64,000 bases of DNA, from the NCBI GenBank assembly GCA_022820835.1, contig JAJEET010000083.1:1-64000 (forward strand), given 5' to 3'. The notes beneath the pieces are model-generated. The model did no database searches. It was not told the origin of the DNA and worked only from the letters and a program-made list of their open reading frames with translations. Positions 48,710 through 57,978 of the stretch are shown here, one piece after another. Every line of letters starts with the position of its first letter. The first letter of the stretch is position 1. The translations under genes and the position numbers were made by a program. The stretch comes from Candidatus Poribacteria bacterium. GTDB lineage: Bacteria > Poribacteria > WGA-4E > WGA-3G.

Positions 48710-51583
48710 ATGTCCGAACGTTCCGCAGTACAAGAGCCGATGCTCAAATATGCCGATGAAATCGGTTGGCAGTCTGTTTCTCAATCAGAAGCGATGGGTA
48801 TGCGTGGGGGTGATACCGCCGCGCTCTATTTTTTTGATACACTGAAAACGCAACTCTTGAAACTCAACGACGGCATCGTAGACGATTCCAATTGTGCTGA
48901 GGTGATGCGGAAGCTCGGTCTGCTCAACGCAACACTTGCAGGAAATCAGGAAGCACTTTTATGGATGCGTGGTGAAAAGTCAACTTTTGTTGCGAGTGAT
49001 AACCGCGAGCGGAACGTCACCCTAATAGATTTTGGGAATCCTGACAATAACCTGTTTCACGTCACCGATGAATGGGAACAGCGGAACGCAGCGCATCGCA
49101 ATCGCGCCGATGTCGTGTTCCTGATTAACGGGATTCCAGTCGCAATCGTGGAGGCGAAAAATGCTGGCAAACCGGACGGATTAGCACTCGGTGTTGAGCA
49201 GATCCGCCGTTACCACAATGAAACGCCGGAGATGTTCACGACTGCGCAGCTCTTTGGTGTCACGCAACTGACAGATCTTTTTTACGGCGTGACGTGGAAT
49301 ACGGGTCGCAAAAATCTGTTCAACTGGAAAACAAACGAACCCACCAACTATGAACAGAAAGTTAAAATCTTCTTTGCCCGTGAACGTTTGCTAAAGGTAC
49401 TGCAGCAGTCCATTATCTTCCAGAGCAGAGATGACCAACTCACCAAGATCGTGTTGCGTCAACACCAGACGCGGGCGGTGGAAAAAGTCATTGAACGGGT
49501 TAAGGATCCGAACAAACGGCGCGGGTTGGTCTGGCATACGCAGGGCAGCGGCAAAACGCTCACGATGATAAGTATCGCAGCACGGCTCCTACGCAGTGGC
49601 GAACAGACGGAAAAGCCGACTGTGCTGATGGTGGTTGACCGCAACGAACTGGAAAGCCAACTTTTTAGGAACATCACCGGTTACGGTATCACGACGCTTG
49701 AGGTCGCACAGAGCAAGGACGATTTGGAAAGGATTTTAGCATCCGATTATCGCGGCTTGGTCGTGTCAATGATTCATAAATTCGACAAGCGACCCGCGAA
49801 CCTCAACACCCGTGAGCGCGTGGCAGTGTTGATTGACGAAGCACACCGCACCACCGGCGGCGATTTCGGAAATTACCTGATGGCTGCGCTCCCTAACGCA
49901 ACCTATATCGGCTTTACCGGCACGCCGATTGATAGTCTCTCCAAAGGCGAGGGGACTTTCAAAGTCTTCGGTGTAGACGATGCACAAGGCTATCTCGACA
50001 AATACGCAATCTCGGAATCTATTGCGGACGGCACGACTGTCCAGTTGAATTACGCGCTCGCGCCGTCAACTTTGTGGGCTGATCAAGAGATATTGGATCG
50101 GGAATTTCTCAATCTTGCAGATGCGGAAGGCGTTAGCGATCCCGATGAACTGAACGCAATCCTTGATCGTGCTGTCAATCTGAAAGCGATGATGAAAGCA
50201 CCCGATAGGGTTGAGAAGATCGCCAAGTTCGTTGCTGAACACTTTCAAGAGACGGTGGAACCGATGGGATTCAAGGCATTTCTGGTCGGTGTGGATCGCG
50301 AGGCGTGTGCACTGTATAAACAGGCACTCGATAACTATCTGCCATCCGCATATTCGGAGGTCGTCTATTCAACGGACAATCGGGATTCCGCATTGATGAA
50401 AACGTATCATCGGACACCAGAGCAAGAGAAGGATGTCCGTAAGCGGTTCATCAACAAAAACGAACACCCGAACATTTTGATTGTGACCCAGAAGTTATTG
50501 ACCGGTTTCGACGCACCAATCCTCTACTGTATGTACCTTGATAAACCGATGCGCGATCACTTGCTACTACAGGCAATCGCGCGTGTGAACCGACCCTACG
50601 AAGATGCAGACGGTCTGGTAAAACCTGCCGGATTCGTTTTAGATTTTGTCGGTATCTTTGAGCACCTCGAAAAGGCACTCGCTTTTGATTCTGACGAAGT
50701 GGAGAGTGTCATTCAGAATGTTGATGTCCTCAAAGAGACGTTTGCAAAACTGATGCGTGAAACCGCGCAGCAATACCTTCCGCTTGCCACAGGTTCGGAC
50801 GATAAAACAAAAGAACGGGCAATTTTGCATTTTAGAGATAAAGAGGTGCGGGAGACGTTTTTCGCCTTTTTCAAACAGGTACAGAATCTCTATAATATTC
50901 TTTCACCGGATGCGTTCTTACACCCGTTTATAGAAGATTACCAAGCACTCACAACCCTTTATGGACTGATCCGTAATGCCCATTCTGACCATACTTATGT
51001 TGACAAAGAATTGACCACTAAGACGCGGAAACTTTTACAAGATCATACGGAAAGTAATCTGTTTGCGTTACCTGATGCTGTTCATGAACTGAGCGAAACG
51101 ACGCTAAACGAAATAAATCAGAGCGACGTATCCGATACAGTTAAGGTGCTGAATTTACGGAAGGCACTGCGTCAGACGGTAACGGATCAAGGCAGATCTA
51201 ATCCATTTCTGATTTCCATTGGCGAACGTGCGGAAGCGGTTGCAGAGGCTTATGAAAATCGTCAGTCAGGAACGCAAAATACTTTGGCGGAGTTTATGAG
51301 GTTAGTTGAAGAAGTTTCACGCGCGACAAGAGAACAGACACGGATGGACTTGGATGACAATACCTTTGCGGTCTACACAGTACTTAAAGACGTTATAGAA
51401 AACGTTACTTCAGAACAGGCTCAAGCCGTCAATCAAGTATTTGCGCAATTCCCTGACTATCAGTGGGACAATCAGCAAGCCAGCCAGCTGCGGATAACGC
51501 TTTATCGCACATTAGAACCCACAGTCGGGAGAAAAAATATAGTCGAAACAGCAAATAAATTGTTAAGATTGGAACGTTTATGA
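48710..51583 (+). CDS. hsdR: Type I restriction enzyme subunit HsdR
   Basis: The 957-residue protein is the motor-nuclease subunit. The N-terminal nuclease has RADVVFLINGIPVAIVEAKN (Asp and E-x-K, about residues 125-147). The SF2 helicase follows with Walker A HTQGSGKTL, DEAH box VLIDEAHRTTGG, motif III GFTGTP and motif VI QAIARVNRPY. A helical C-terminal region follows. It translocates DNA and cuts it when the HsdS site is unmethylated. I placed the start at 48710 after GGAG; an earlier in-frame start would overlap the Uma2 fusion gene. It overlaps the YgjP-type gene by 4 bases. Confidence 0.94.
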   Translation: MSERSAVQEPMLKYADEIGWQSVSQSEAMGMRGGDTAALYFFDTLKTQLLKLNDGIVDDSNCAEVMRKLGLLNATLAGNQEALLWMRGEKSTFVASDNRERNVTLIDFGNPDNNLFHVTDEWEQRNAAHRNRADVVFLINGIPVAIVEAKNAGKPDGLALGVEQIRRYHNETPEMFTTAQLFGVTQLTDLFYGVTWNTGRKNLFNWKTNEPTNYEQKVKIFFARERLLKVLQQSIIFQSRDDQLTKIVLRQHQTRAVEKVIERVKDPNKRRGLVWHTQGSGKTLTMISIAARLLRSGEQTEKPTVLMVVDRNELESQLFRNITGYGITTLEVAQSKDDLERILASDYRGLVVSMIHKFDKRPANLNTRERVAVLIDEAHRTTGGDFGNYLMAALPNATYIGFTGTPIDSLSKGEGTFKVFGVDDAQGYLDKYAISESIADGTTVQLNYALAPSTLWADQEILDREFLNLADAEGVSDPDELNAILDRAVNLKAMMKAPDRVEKIAKFVAEHFQETVEPMGFKAFLVGVDREACALYKQALDNYLPSAYSEVVYSTDNRDSALMKTYHRTPEQEKDVRKRFINKNEHPNILIVTQKLLTGFDAPILYCMYLDKPMRDHLLLQAIARVNRPYEDADGLVKPAGFVLDFVGIFEHLEKALAFDSDEVESVIQNVDVLKETFAKLMRETAQQYLPLATGSDDKTKERAILHFRDKEVRETFFAFFKQVQNLYNILSPDAFLHPFIEDYQALTTLYGLIRNAHSDHTYVDKELTTKTRKLLQDHTESNLFALPDAVHELSETTLNEINQSDVSDTVKVLNLRKALRQTVTDQGRSNPFLISIGERAEAVAEAYENRQSGTQNTLAEFMRLVEEVSRATREQTRMDLDDNTFAVYTVLKDVIENVTSEQAQAVNQVFAQFPDYQWDNQQASQLRITLYRTLEPTVGRKNIVETANKLLRLERL

Positions 51584-51882
51584 ACACCAATAAAGCAGAT
51601 TTGAAAGGGGCAGTACAGCAGTGGGCAGACCGTATCGGTGTGAAGGTACGAGAGATTCATCTCCGTCAGATGCAGCGGAAGTGGGCATCCATCTCAACGA
51701 ATGGCAGATTGACACTGAACACCGACCTGTTCAATTTGCCGGAGACGTTGACGGAATACGTCATTGTCCATGAGTTGGTGCATCTGCTTGTCCCGAACCA
51801 CGGTAAGTTGTTTAAGGGATATATGTCTGCGTATCTTCCAGATTGGCAGGAGAGACAGAACCGTCTGAGATCGCTGTATTGA
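51580..51882 (+). CDS. Small YgjP/DUF45-type metallopeptidase domain protein
   Basis: The 100-residue protein contains the zinc-binding motif in VIVHELVHLLVPNHG (HExxH plus downstream His), preceded by RKWASISTNGRLTLN, as in YgjP-like (DUF45) proteins. Full-length members are about 230-240 residues; this one holds only the C-terminal catalytic half. It starts inside the last codons of hsdR (ATGA overlap), so it is translated with it. YgjP genes commonly sit next to hsdR, but their task there is unknown. A family B repeat element begins 36 bases later. Confidence 0.82.
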   Translation: MNTNKADLKGAVQQWADRIGVKVREIHLRQMQRKWASISTNGRLTLNTDLFNLPETLTEYVIVHELVHLLVPNHGKLFKGYMSAYLPDWQERQNRLRSLY

Positions 51883-51917
51883 CGAAATTATAAAAGTGTA
51901 TAAATAATTACGGGATT

Positions 51918-52034
51918 TATAGTGAAACCAACAATTAAAGAGACACTTTCCGTTTAGCAAAAAACGGTTCGTAGGGGCGAGGTCCCCTCGTCCGTCTTTC
52001 AAAATGTGTCCTATTATTTTTACAGGTCACTATA
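51918..52034. mobile_element. Miniature inverted-repeat element, family B
   Basis: TATAGTGA at 51918-51925 and TCACTATA at 52027-52034 bound a 117-bp non-coding element; flanking positions (AACC/GG) partly extend the match. It carries a GTAGGGGCGAGG palindrome at 51971-51993. It lies between the YgjP-type gene and the VWA gene and closes the defence island. Confidence 0.6.
51971..51993. repeat. Palindrome sharing a 12-mer with the kdsB insertion
   Basis: GTAGGGGCGAGG (51971-51982) is followed by TCCCCTCGTCC; CGAGG pairs with CCTCG. The same 12-mer occurs at 60488-60499 inside kdsB. Confidence 0.65.
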
Positions 52035-52043
52035 GTATAAAAT

Positions 52044-53072
52044 ATGGACTGGCTCCGTTTCGGTAACCCCGAATACCTACACTTCCTATGGGCAATCCCG
52101 CCCCTAATTTTCCTGCTCTTTTTTGGGTTGCGACAAAAACAGAAGGCACTGCTACGATTCCATAGCAATGTCGATCCCGCACATCTGCAGCGACACAAGA
52201 TTCAAGCCGGTTTGTTGCTGCTCAGTTCTCTCTGCGTCATACTCGCAATTGCACGTCCGCAGTGGGGTGCGAAACCCGAATCTGTCGCGGAGAGGCTTGA
52301 TGTCATCCTCGCGCTTGATATTTCGACGAGTATGCTTGCGGAGGATGAGCAGTCCGTTCAACGACTGGATCGCGCAAAAGAGGCCATATTCTCACTCTTA
52401 TCGGAACTTGAGGGAAATCGCGTCGGGTTACTCTATTTCGCCGAGGCGAGTTTCATGGTATGTCCGTTGACGAGTGACACCAGCACACTCAGAGAATTCT
52501 TAGCGGCGATAACCGCAGAGACGCTTGCGCATAGCGGCACACGGATTGCTAATGCTATTGAGACGGCTACAGAGCGTCTCGTTTCGGGCGAAAAAAACGT
52601 AACAACAGCACCGGATATTGAAGGACAGAAGGCTCTGATTCTGTTTACAGATGGGGAGGACCACGGGGAAGAAGCGATCGAAGCGGCAAAGGCAGCCGCA
52701 CTGAAAGGCGTGCATACCTATTGCGTCGGTATTGGGAGCACTGCCAGGTCTGTCCCTATTCCGCTTCGCGGAGATGTCGGTTCTGGAGCGACACCTTATA
52801 AGCGGGATGTGAACGGGCAGCTCGTGCTAACGGCGTTAGATGAGAAACTTCTACAGGAGATCGCAGAAGTAGGAAACGGCAATTATTACCACGCAACAAC
52901 CGGAATCACGTCGTTAGCGACAGACTTGGCGCGACTCAAAAAGCAGCGGTTCACTGTCCGAGCGGATGGTGCGTATCAGGAACGTTTCCAATGGTTCGTC
53001 GCCGGTGCGTTGATTCTGCTTATCTACGAGTTAATCCACTTCGCGATATGGGTTCACAAAGCTCGTCGTTAA
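52044..53072 (+). CDS. VWA-domain membrane protein, BatA/BatB-like
   Basis: The 342-residue protein starts with two membrane helices (about 15-30 and 55-72), then a von Willebrand A domain whose MIDAS motif is DISTSM (DxSxS, about residue 92) with SDTST and TDGED completing the metal site. A final helix at about 315-335 ends it. This layout is that of BatA/BatB proteins, usually found with MoxR ATPases and linked to aerotolerance or envelope stress. No MoxR or other Bat genes are next to it. It is convergent with livM. Confidence 0.87.
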   Translation: MDWLRFGNPEYLHFLWAIPPLIFLLFFGLRQKQKALLRFHSNVDPAHLQRHKIQAGLLLLSSLCVILAIARPQWGAKPESVAERLDVILALDISTSMLAEDEQSVQRLDRAKEAIFSLLSELEGNRVGLLYFAEASFMVCPLTSDTSTLREFLAAITAETLAHSGTRIANAIETATERLVSGEKNVTTAPDIEGQKALILFTDGEDHGEEAIEAAKAAALKGVHTYCVGIGSTARSVPIPLRGDVGSGATPYKRDVNGQLVLTALDEKLLQEIAEVGNGNYYHATTGITSLATDLARLKKQRFTVRADGAYQERFQWFVAGALILLIYELIHFAIWVHKARR

Positions 53073-53080
53073 GATATTTC

Positions 53081-53092
53081 TGCGTACGTCCT
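53081..53092. repeat. Likely solo end of family A element
   Basis: TGCGTACGTCCT matches the family A right end (TGCGTAAGTCCT) at 11 of 12 positions, in the 36-base gap between two convergent genes. Confidence 0.4.
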
Positions 53093-53108
53093 GACAAATC
53101 TGATTGTT

Positions 53109-54107
53109 TTATGCTCTTTTAAATATTAAACCGTCTGGCCGGAAGCGCATTAGCAAGATCAGAATGACCCCAAAGATTAGATAGCGTGCACTAGCAAATT
53201 GAGGGAAGTTGGCAAGGATTTCCCGTAGGATTTCACTTAAGGAACCGAGAATAATTGCCCCGATAACGGATCCCTTAATGCTGCCTTTGCCGCCAAGGAT
53301 TACCATACAGAGGATGAGGATAGATTCCCAAAATTGAAAAGACCCTGCGCTAATGAGTGAGCCGAAGGGTGCTAAAAAAGCGCCACCGAGTGCGCCAATA
53401 GCCGCACTGACGGCGAAAGCAAGCGACTTATATCGACTGACATTGATGCCCATAGATGCCGCTGCCTGTTCATCTTCTCGGATAGCGACCCATGCCCTGC
53501 CAACGCGAGAATGTTGTAGTCGGTAGGTAACGAATATGACCAAACCGAGTAAGATGAGGATGTGGTAGTAGTGGTGCCAATTTTGCTTGAGTTCTATCCC
53601 GAAAAGCGTGATGTGTGGAATGTTTTTGACGAATCCGTTGATGTCGCCGATCAGCCATATCTCATTTTTCACGATACGGAAGAGCAGTTCTGCGAACCCG
53701 AAGGTAACGATTGCGAAATAATCACCTGTGAGCCGTAGGGTTGGGGCACCGCGCAACAACCCCCAAAGTGCCCCGTTGAGTACCGCTAACGGCAGCACAA
53801 CCCAGTAGCTAAATCCGAGTCGCGCCATCAAAAGCCCTGAGGTATATCCGCCAACCAGATAGAACCCAACGTAGCCGAGATCCAATAACCCTGTAAACCC
53901 GCAAACGATATTGAGACCGACTGCAAGAAGTGTATAGAGACCGACTTGGACAACAATATAGAGAATATAATCCCCGCTCGGTGTCGGTAAGTAGATATTT
54001 TGATAGGAGAGCAACTGGGTAATATAATCTACCGCGTACATAAGTAGCGGGAAAAGACAGATGAGCAAACCGAAGATTATATTTTGAGGTGTAAACTTAT
54101 CTCGCAT
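53109..54107 (-). CDS. livM: Branched-chain amino acid ABC transporter permease LivM
   Basis: The 332-residue polytopic protein shows the LivM signatures LNIVCGFTGLLDLGYVGFYLVGGYT and the coupling segment RVGRAWVAIREDEQAAASMGIN, which contacts the ATPase. It partners with LivH, 29 bases upstream on the same strand. The two ATPase genes (livG, livF) that normally follow are absent: the next gene is a convergent VWA gene. Substrate is a branched-chain or related amino acid or an amide by family. Confidence 0.92.
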   Translation of the reverse strand: MRDKFTPQNIIFGLLICLFPLLMYAVDYITQLLSYQNIYLPTPSGDYILYIVVQVGLYTLLAVGLNIVCGFTGLLDLGYVGFYLVGGYTSGLLMARLGFSYWVVLPLAVLNGALWGLLRGAPTLRLTGDYFAIVTFGFAELLFRIVKNEIWLIGDINGFVKNIPHITLFGIELKQNWHHYYHILILLGLVIFVTYRLQHSRVGRAWVAIREDEQAAASMGINVSRYKSLAFAVSAAIGALGGAFLAPFGSLISAGSFQFWESILILCMVILGGKGSIKGSVIGAIILGSLSEILREILANFPQFASARYLIFGVILILLMRFRPDGLIFKRA

Positions 54108-54136
54108 GATTCTAAAAGTATGTAAGACAGACTCCG

Positions 54137-55087
54137 TTAGGCACGCGTTGCGGTTGATTTTCCGAACAACCCAGACGGGCGGACGATAATAACAGCAATC
54201 ATGACTATATAGGCAATGGCGACTCGGTATCCGGAACCGTAGCCGTATGGAATATACCCCGCTCCGAACACTTCAGCGAATCCGATGAGCAATCCTCCAA
54301 GCATGGCACCGGTAATATTTCCGATGCCGCCGAGAACAGCCGCAGCGAACGCCGCAACGCCCTTGTAATAGCCCATTGTCGGCTCAATAATTTCGCGCAC
54401 ACCGACCATCACCCCTGCAACGGCTCCTAAGGCAGAACCGATAGCGAACGTTATCACAATGACCCGGTTCGTGTTGATACCCATCAAATTGGCGGCAACC
54501 CGATTTTGGGCGCAAGCTCGCATCGCTTTGCCTATCTTTGTTAGCGAAACCAACCGATTTAAGGCGATCATCAAAATAAAGGCAAGGAGAATAATAGATA
54601 AATCCCGGTAGGGTAAATAAGCACCGCCAGGAAGGGCGATTGCAGTCTCAGTCAAGGAAAACGCTGGTAAGGCTTCGGTCGGTGGGGCACCTTGTCTTAA
54701 AAAAGCGGGTAGAGATTCGTTTGCGAAAGGACGAGGCTTGGCACCCCAGATGATCCGAGCGAGGTTCTGCAGTCCAATTGAGACACCGATAGCTGTAATT
54801 AATGCTGATAGCCGAGGCGCATTGCGAAGCGGACGATAAGCGACCACATCCATTGCCATTCCGATTCCGGCACAGAGGAGCATGCTGATCGGGACTGCTA
54901 TCCAAAACGGTATGCCGAAAACTGTAATAAGGCTAAATGCGAGGTAGGCACCAAACATGAAAATTTCGCCGTGGGCGAAGTTGATCAACTCAATGATGCC
55001 GTAAACCATCGTATAGCCAACAGCAATCAGCGCATAGATGCCACCAAGAACAAGGGCGTTAATCAACTGTTGTAGAAATTGCTCCAT
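54137..55087 (-). CDS. livH: Branched-chain amino acid ABC transporter permease LivH
   Basis: The 316-residue protein begins with QLINALVLGGIYALIAVGYTMVYG and GIIELINFAHGEIFMFGAY, the LivH signature, and contains the TKIGKAMRACAQNRVAANLMGI coupling loop. I chose the ATG at 55087. An upstream in-frame start at 55132 would read across a TATAGTGAA repeat. It lies between the substrate-binding protein gene and livM. Confidence 0.92.
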   Translation of the reverse strand: MEQFLQQLINALVLGGIYALIAVGYTMVYGIIELINFAHGEIFMFGAYLAFSLITVFGIPFWIAVPISMLLCAGIGMAMDVVAYRPLRNAPRLSALITAIGVSIGLQNLARIIWGAKPRPFANESLPAFLRQGAPPTEALPAFSLTETAIALPGGAYLPYRDLSIILLAFILMIALNRLVSLTKIGKAMRACAQNRVAANLMGINTNRVIVITFAIGSALGAVAGVMVGVREIIEPTMGYYKGVAAFAAAVLGGIGNITGAMLGGLLIGFAEVFGAGYIPYGYGSGYRVAIAYIVMIAVIIVRPSGLFGKSTATRA

Positions 55088-55117
55088 AACTCTTAATTTC
55101 CTACTATCTGTTCCATT

Positions 55118-55129
55118 TATAGTGAACCC
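55118..55129. repeat. Solo end of family B element
   Basis: TATAGTGAACCC, matching the termini at 42636 and 51918. It lies between the substrate-binding protein gene and livH. Confidence 0.5.
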
Positions 55130-55185
55130 CAACTCCTTCCGCCTCCAAAACTTGTTGAAAGCGGAACACGCCGTTATTTTTCGCG

Positions 55186-56346
55186 TTATAGATCCAGAAG
55201 CTGCTTAGGAGCTGTCGTAAATTCACCATCTTTAACAACTTTGACATAGGCAGGTTTGTTCAGCGTATCACCATTTATGTCAAAATAGGTTAACCCCGTA
55301 ATCCCTTTGTATCCCTCTTCTGCCGTGTCTAATGATGCCAAATGATCGCGAATCGCTTTCCGATTTTCCGGGAGTTTCGCCTCTTTATTGTAGGTTTTTT
55401 CGATCGCTTCAGCAATCATTCCCATTGCGTCGTAAGTCAGTGCTGCCCATGTATCAGGCGCGACACCGAACTCTGCCTCAAATGCCTGAGCGACCTTCAA
55501 CGCTTCCTCGCCACCGGCACCAAACGTAAAAGGTGTTGTCAGATAAGTGCCTTCTGCCGCTGAGCCTGCAATTTCAAGGAAATCAGGCGAATCTACACCA
55601 TCTGCTCCAAAAAACTGTGCCGTGATGCCGACTTCCCGCGCCTGTTTAACAATTAAGGCTGCTTGACCATAAAGCCCAGAGACGAAGATCGCATCCGGGT
55701 TCTTCGCTTTAATACTCGTCAGTTGCGCTTTAAAATCCGTATTATCGCGATCGTACGCTTCCGCGGCGACGACGTTAAGTCCAATCGTTTCGGCTTCTGC
55801 AACGAAGGCATCTTTAAGCCCTCTCCCATAGTCGTCGTTATCAAAGAGGACACCAACGGATTGGAGTTCTGTCAGGACGTTTTTAATATATTTAGCGATG
55901 AATTCACCCTGAAAATCGTCTCGATACAAATTCCGGAATGTCCAATCGCTTCCTTCGCAAACACTGACGTTCGTTGAACCGGGGGACAATTCTACGATCC
56001 CATTCTCGGCGTAGATCGGTTTACCTGCTAAGGAGCATGCGCTGTTAAAATGCCCGACAACGGCGAGGATACGCCGGTCAGTGGCGAAGCGCGTCGCGAC
56101 CGCTCTCGCTTCTTTTTCTGTCCCCGCATCATCTCCAAAAACGAGGGTGAGTTTCATGCCGTTGATGCCGCCCGCTTCATTGATTTCTTTCGCTTTGAGT
56201 TGGGCACCTCGTTCAATCATCTCTCCGAATGCTGCGGCATTGCCTGTAAAGGGTCCCGCGACACCAACTCTTACCTCTGGCTGGTTACTGCATCCCAGAA
56301 CGGATACAAACCCGATCACCAATAATCCTATAAGCCAATTTCGCAT
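55186..56346 (-). CDS. livK: Branched-chain amino acid ABC transporter substrate-binding lipoprotein
   Basis: The 386-residue protein has a lipoprotein signal ending in SVLGC (Cys19) and a periplasmic type I fold. VRVGVAGPFTGNAAAFGEMI is the LivJ/LivK opening. The ligand-contact regions VGHFNSACSLAGKPIYAENGIVELSPGSTN are also present. It is the first gene of the livK-livH-livM group. Amino acid specificity is not readable. Confidence 0.9.
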   Translation of the reverse strand: MRNWLIGLLVIGFVSVLGCSNQPEVRVGVAGPFTGNAAAFGEMIERGAQLKAKEINEAGGINGMKLTLVFGDDAGTEKEARAVATRFATDRRILAVVGHFNSACSLAGKPIYAENGIVELSPGSTNVSVCEGSDWTFRNLYRDDFQGEFIAKYIKNVLTELQSVGVLFDNDDYGRGLKDAFVAEAETIGLNVVAAEAYDRDNTDFKAQLTSIKAKNPDAIFVSGLYGQAALIVKQAREVGITAQFFGADGVDSPDFLEIAGSAAEGTYLTTPFTFGAGGEEALKVAQAFEAEFGVAPDTWAALTYDAMGMIAEAIEKTYNKEAKLPENRKAIRDHLASLDTAEEGYKGITGLTYFDINGDTLNKPAYVKVVKDGEFTTAPKQLLDL

Positions 56347-56408
56347 CCTATATTACTCCCTTTATTTTTTGACAAATCTTGCTTTCTATTAATCCAAATC
56401 AAGTTATC

Positions 56409-57176
56409 TTACTGCAAAACCTGCCTGAAGTCAATTTTAAATTTCAATTTATCTTCTTTACCGTTCGGATGAACGATCCGAATCTCTGGCACAACAATCC
56501 TGATTTCCGTGGCATCACGCTCAAGTCGGTCGAAAATTACGAATCCGCTACGTTTCGCACCGGAGAACAACTTGCCGCTTTCAAAGAGACTGTCCTCTAT
56601 CACAATCCTGCCCCATTCCAACGCCTCAGCATCCACATAAGACTGATAGTAACCGTAATAAGAATGGTAAGCCGCGGAACCGTAGGGATAGTCCGCACGC
56701 CAAGGGTCGCTATGTGCGACATTTACCTTGTCATAGAGTGAATCAAAGTAATCGTTCGATAAATTGGCGTATTGCGCGCCATTCGCATCCATCAGTATTG
56801 CCATGTCTTCGACGACAACGCGGTTATTATCACGGTTGTGGACGAGCATTTCAAACACAGTGTAGATAGGCTCGACAGCACCGTTCCGTTCAACGATAAG
56901 ATATGGGTTCATTCTCGGATCTTCGGTTAGTCCGAACAGTTCCACCTCATCAATCGGTTTGATGCTAACAGCGACACCGTCTTTGACGACCAGTGCCGCA
57001 CCGGTTTCAGGGTTTATTTGCGCGTTAAAACGTTCCGCGATGGGTTCTATATAGGCATCAATTGAGGGTTGTGGCGCAACAGCACATCCACCTAACAGCA
57101 CACCTATGATTAAAAGTAAGCCGATGCTGCACAGAACCTGATAGCGGAAATTGATATGATGTTTCCTATAAATCAT
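56409..57176 (-). CDS. Lipoprotein of unknown function
   Basis: The 255-residue protein has a lipoprotein signal (LLLIIGVLLGGC, Cys about 31). The rest is probably beta-rich, with a segment rich in Tyr/Ser (GSAAYHSYYGYYQSYVDA) and FVIFDRLERDATEIRIVVPEI near the end. I do not recognise the family. It stands alone, with about 60 bases to livK and about 100 to the PAP2 gene. Confidence 0.72.
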   Translation of the reverse strand: MIYRKHHINFRYQVLCSIGLLLIIGVLLGGCAVAPQPSIDAYIEPIAERFNAQINPETGAALVVKDGVAVSIKPIDEVELFGLTEDPRMNPYLIVERNGAVEPIYTVFEMLVHNRDNNRVVVEDMAILMDANGAQYANLSNDYFDSLYDKVNVAHSDPWRADYPYGSAAYHSYYGYYQSYVDAEALEWGRIVIEDSLFESGKLFSGAKRSGFVIFDRLERDATEIRIVVPEIRIVHPNGKEDKLKFKIDFRQVLQ

Positions 57177-57279
57177 GCCCTCGCCCTCCTATACAACTCT
57201 ATTTTACATTTTGTGAACTTTATTGTCAAAGGTTTTATTTTTTTATATCTCCGTGCATCATGAAACGATTTGAAAGACG

Positions 57280-57867
57280 CTAAAATTCCCACTGTAACAG
57301 TGTGACTCGGTTATGCCAGACGAGCATACCTGTCGCTGTACCGATTACCGCACCGACGATGACATCTGACGGATAGTGCCGTCCTAAATAGACACGCGAG
57401 AAACTGACGAGTCCGGCACCGAGGTAGAGCGGGATCCGCCATTTCGGATACTCATATCCTAAAATGGTTGCGACACTGAACGTAATAGACGCGTGTCCTG
57501 ACGGCATTGCAGGATTGCCGAGCGTCTCATCGAGGGGTCGTTTCCTACCAACCAACCTTTTCATACCGAACGTTAGAACCCCCGCGCTTATGTATGCCGA
57601 AGACAAGAGTTTTCCGGTCTCTCGGTGTGATTCGTTCCCATAAGCCATGAGAAGAATTGAGCCACCCATAACACCTCGGTAGTCGCCAAGGTCTGAAATC
57701 CCTTCCATAATTGTCCACATCGGTTCTCGGCGTGGTGGTGCATCGTAGGTGCGATCAAATAGCGTTTGGTCCCAGCGCGATAAGAAGGTTTCGGCATCCG
57801 CTTCTAAACCTGTAGTAAAGCAGGCTATCAGGATAAATATCCAGAGTATATTCGGTCGGTTTTCCAT
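57280..57867 (-). CDS. PAP2-family phosphatase
   Basis: The 195-residue membrane protein has the acid phosphatase signature in order: KRLVGRKRP, MPSGHAS, and SRVYLGRHYPSDVIVG, that is K-x6-RP, PSGH and SR-x5-H-x3-D. A signal or first helix is at residues 5-22. Such enzymes dephosphorylate lipids such as undecaprenyl pyrophosphate or phosphatidate. Its substrate is unknown. A degenerate family A terminus (AGGATTACGCA) lies at 57884, just upstream. Confidence 0.9.
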   Translation of the reverse strand: MENRPNILWIFILIACFTTGLEADAETFLSRWDQTLFDRTYDAPPRREPMWTIMEGISDLGDYRGVMGGSILLMAYGNESHRETGKLLSSAYISAGVLTFGMKRLVGRKRPLDETLGNPAMPSGHASITFSVATILGYEYPKWRIPLYLGAGLVSFSRVYLGRHYPSDVIVGAVIGTATGMLVWHNRVTLLQWEF

Positions 57868-57883
57868 GTCTCCTTTCCCTATG

Positions 57884-57894
57884 AGGATTACGCA
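57884..57894. repeat. Degenerate family A end
   Basis: AGGATTACGCA resembles the family A terminus with one base missing. It lies between the PAP2 start and the LamG gene end. Confidence 0.35.
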
Positions 57895-57978
57895 AATTGG
57901 ATAGGCACGCCACCAGCGGTGTTATTGCGTTCCAGCGGCGCGCCAAATAAGAAGTGGATTACTCTCTTTTCGCTTACC

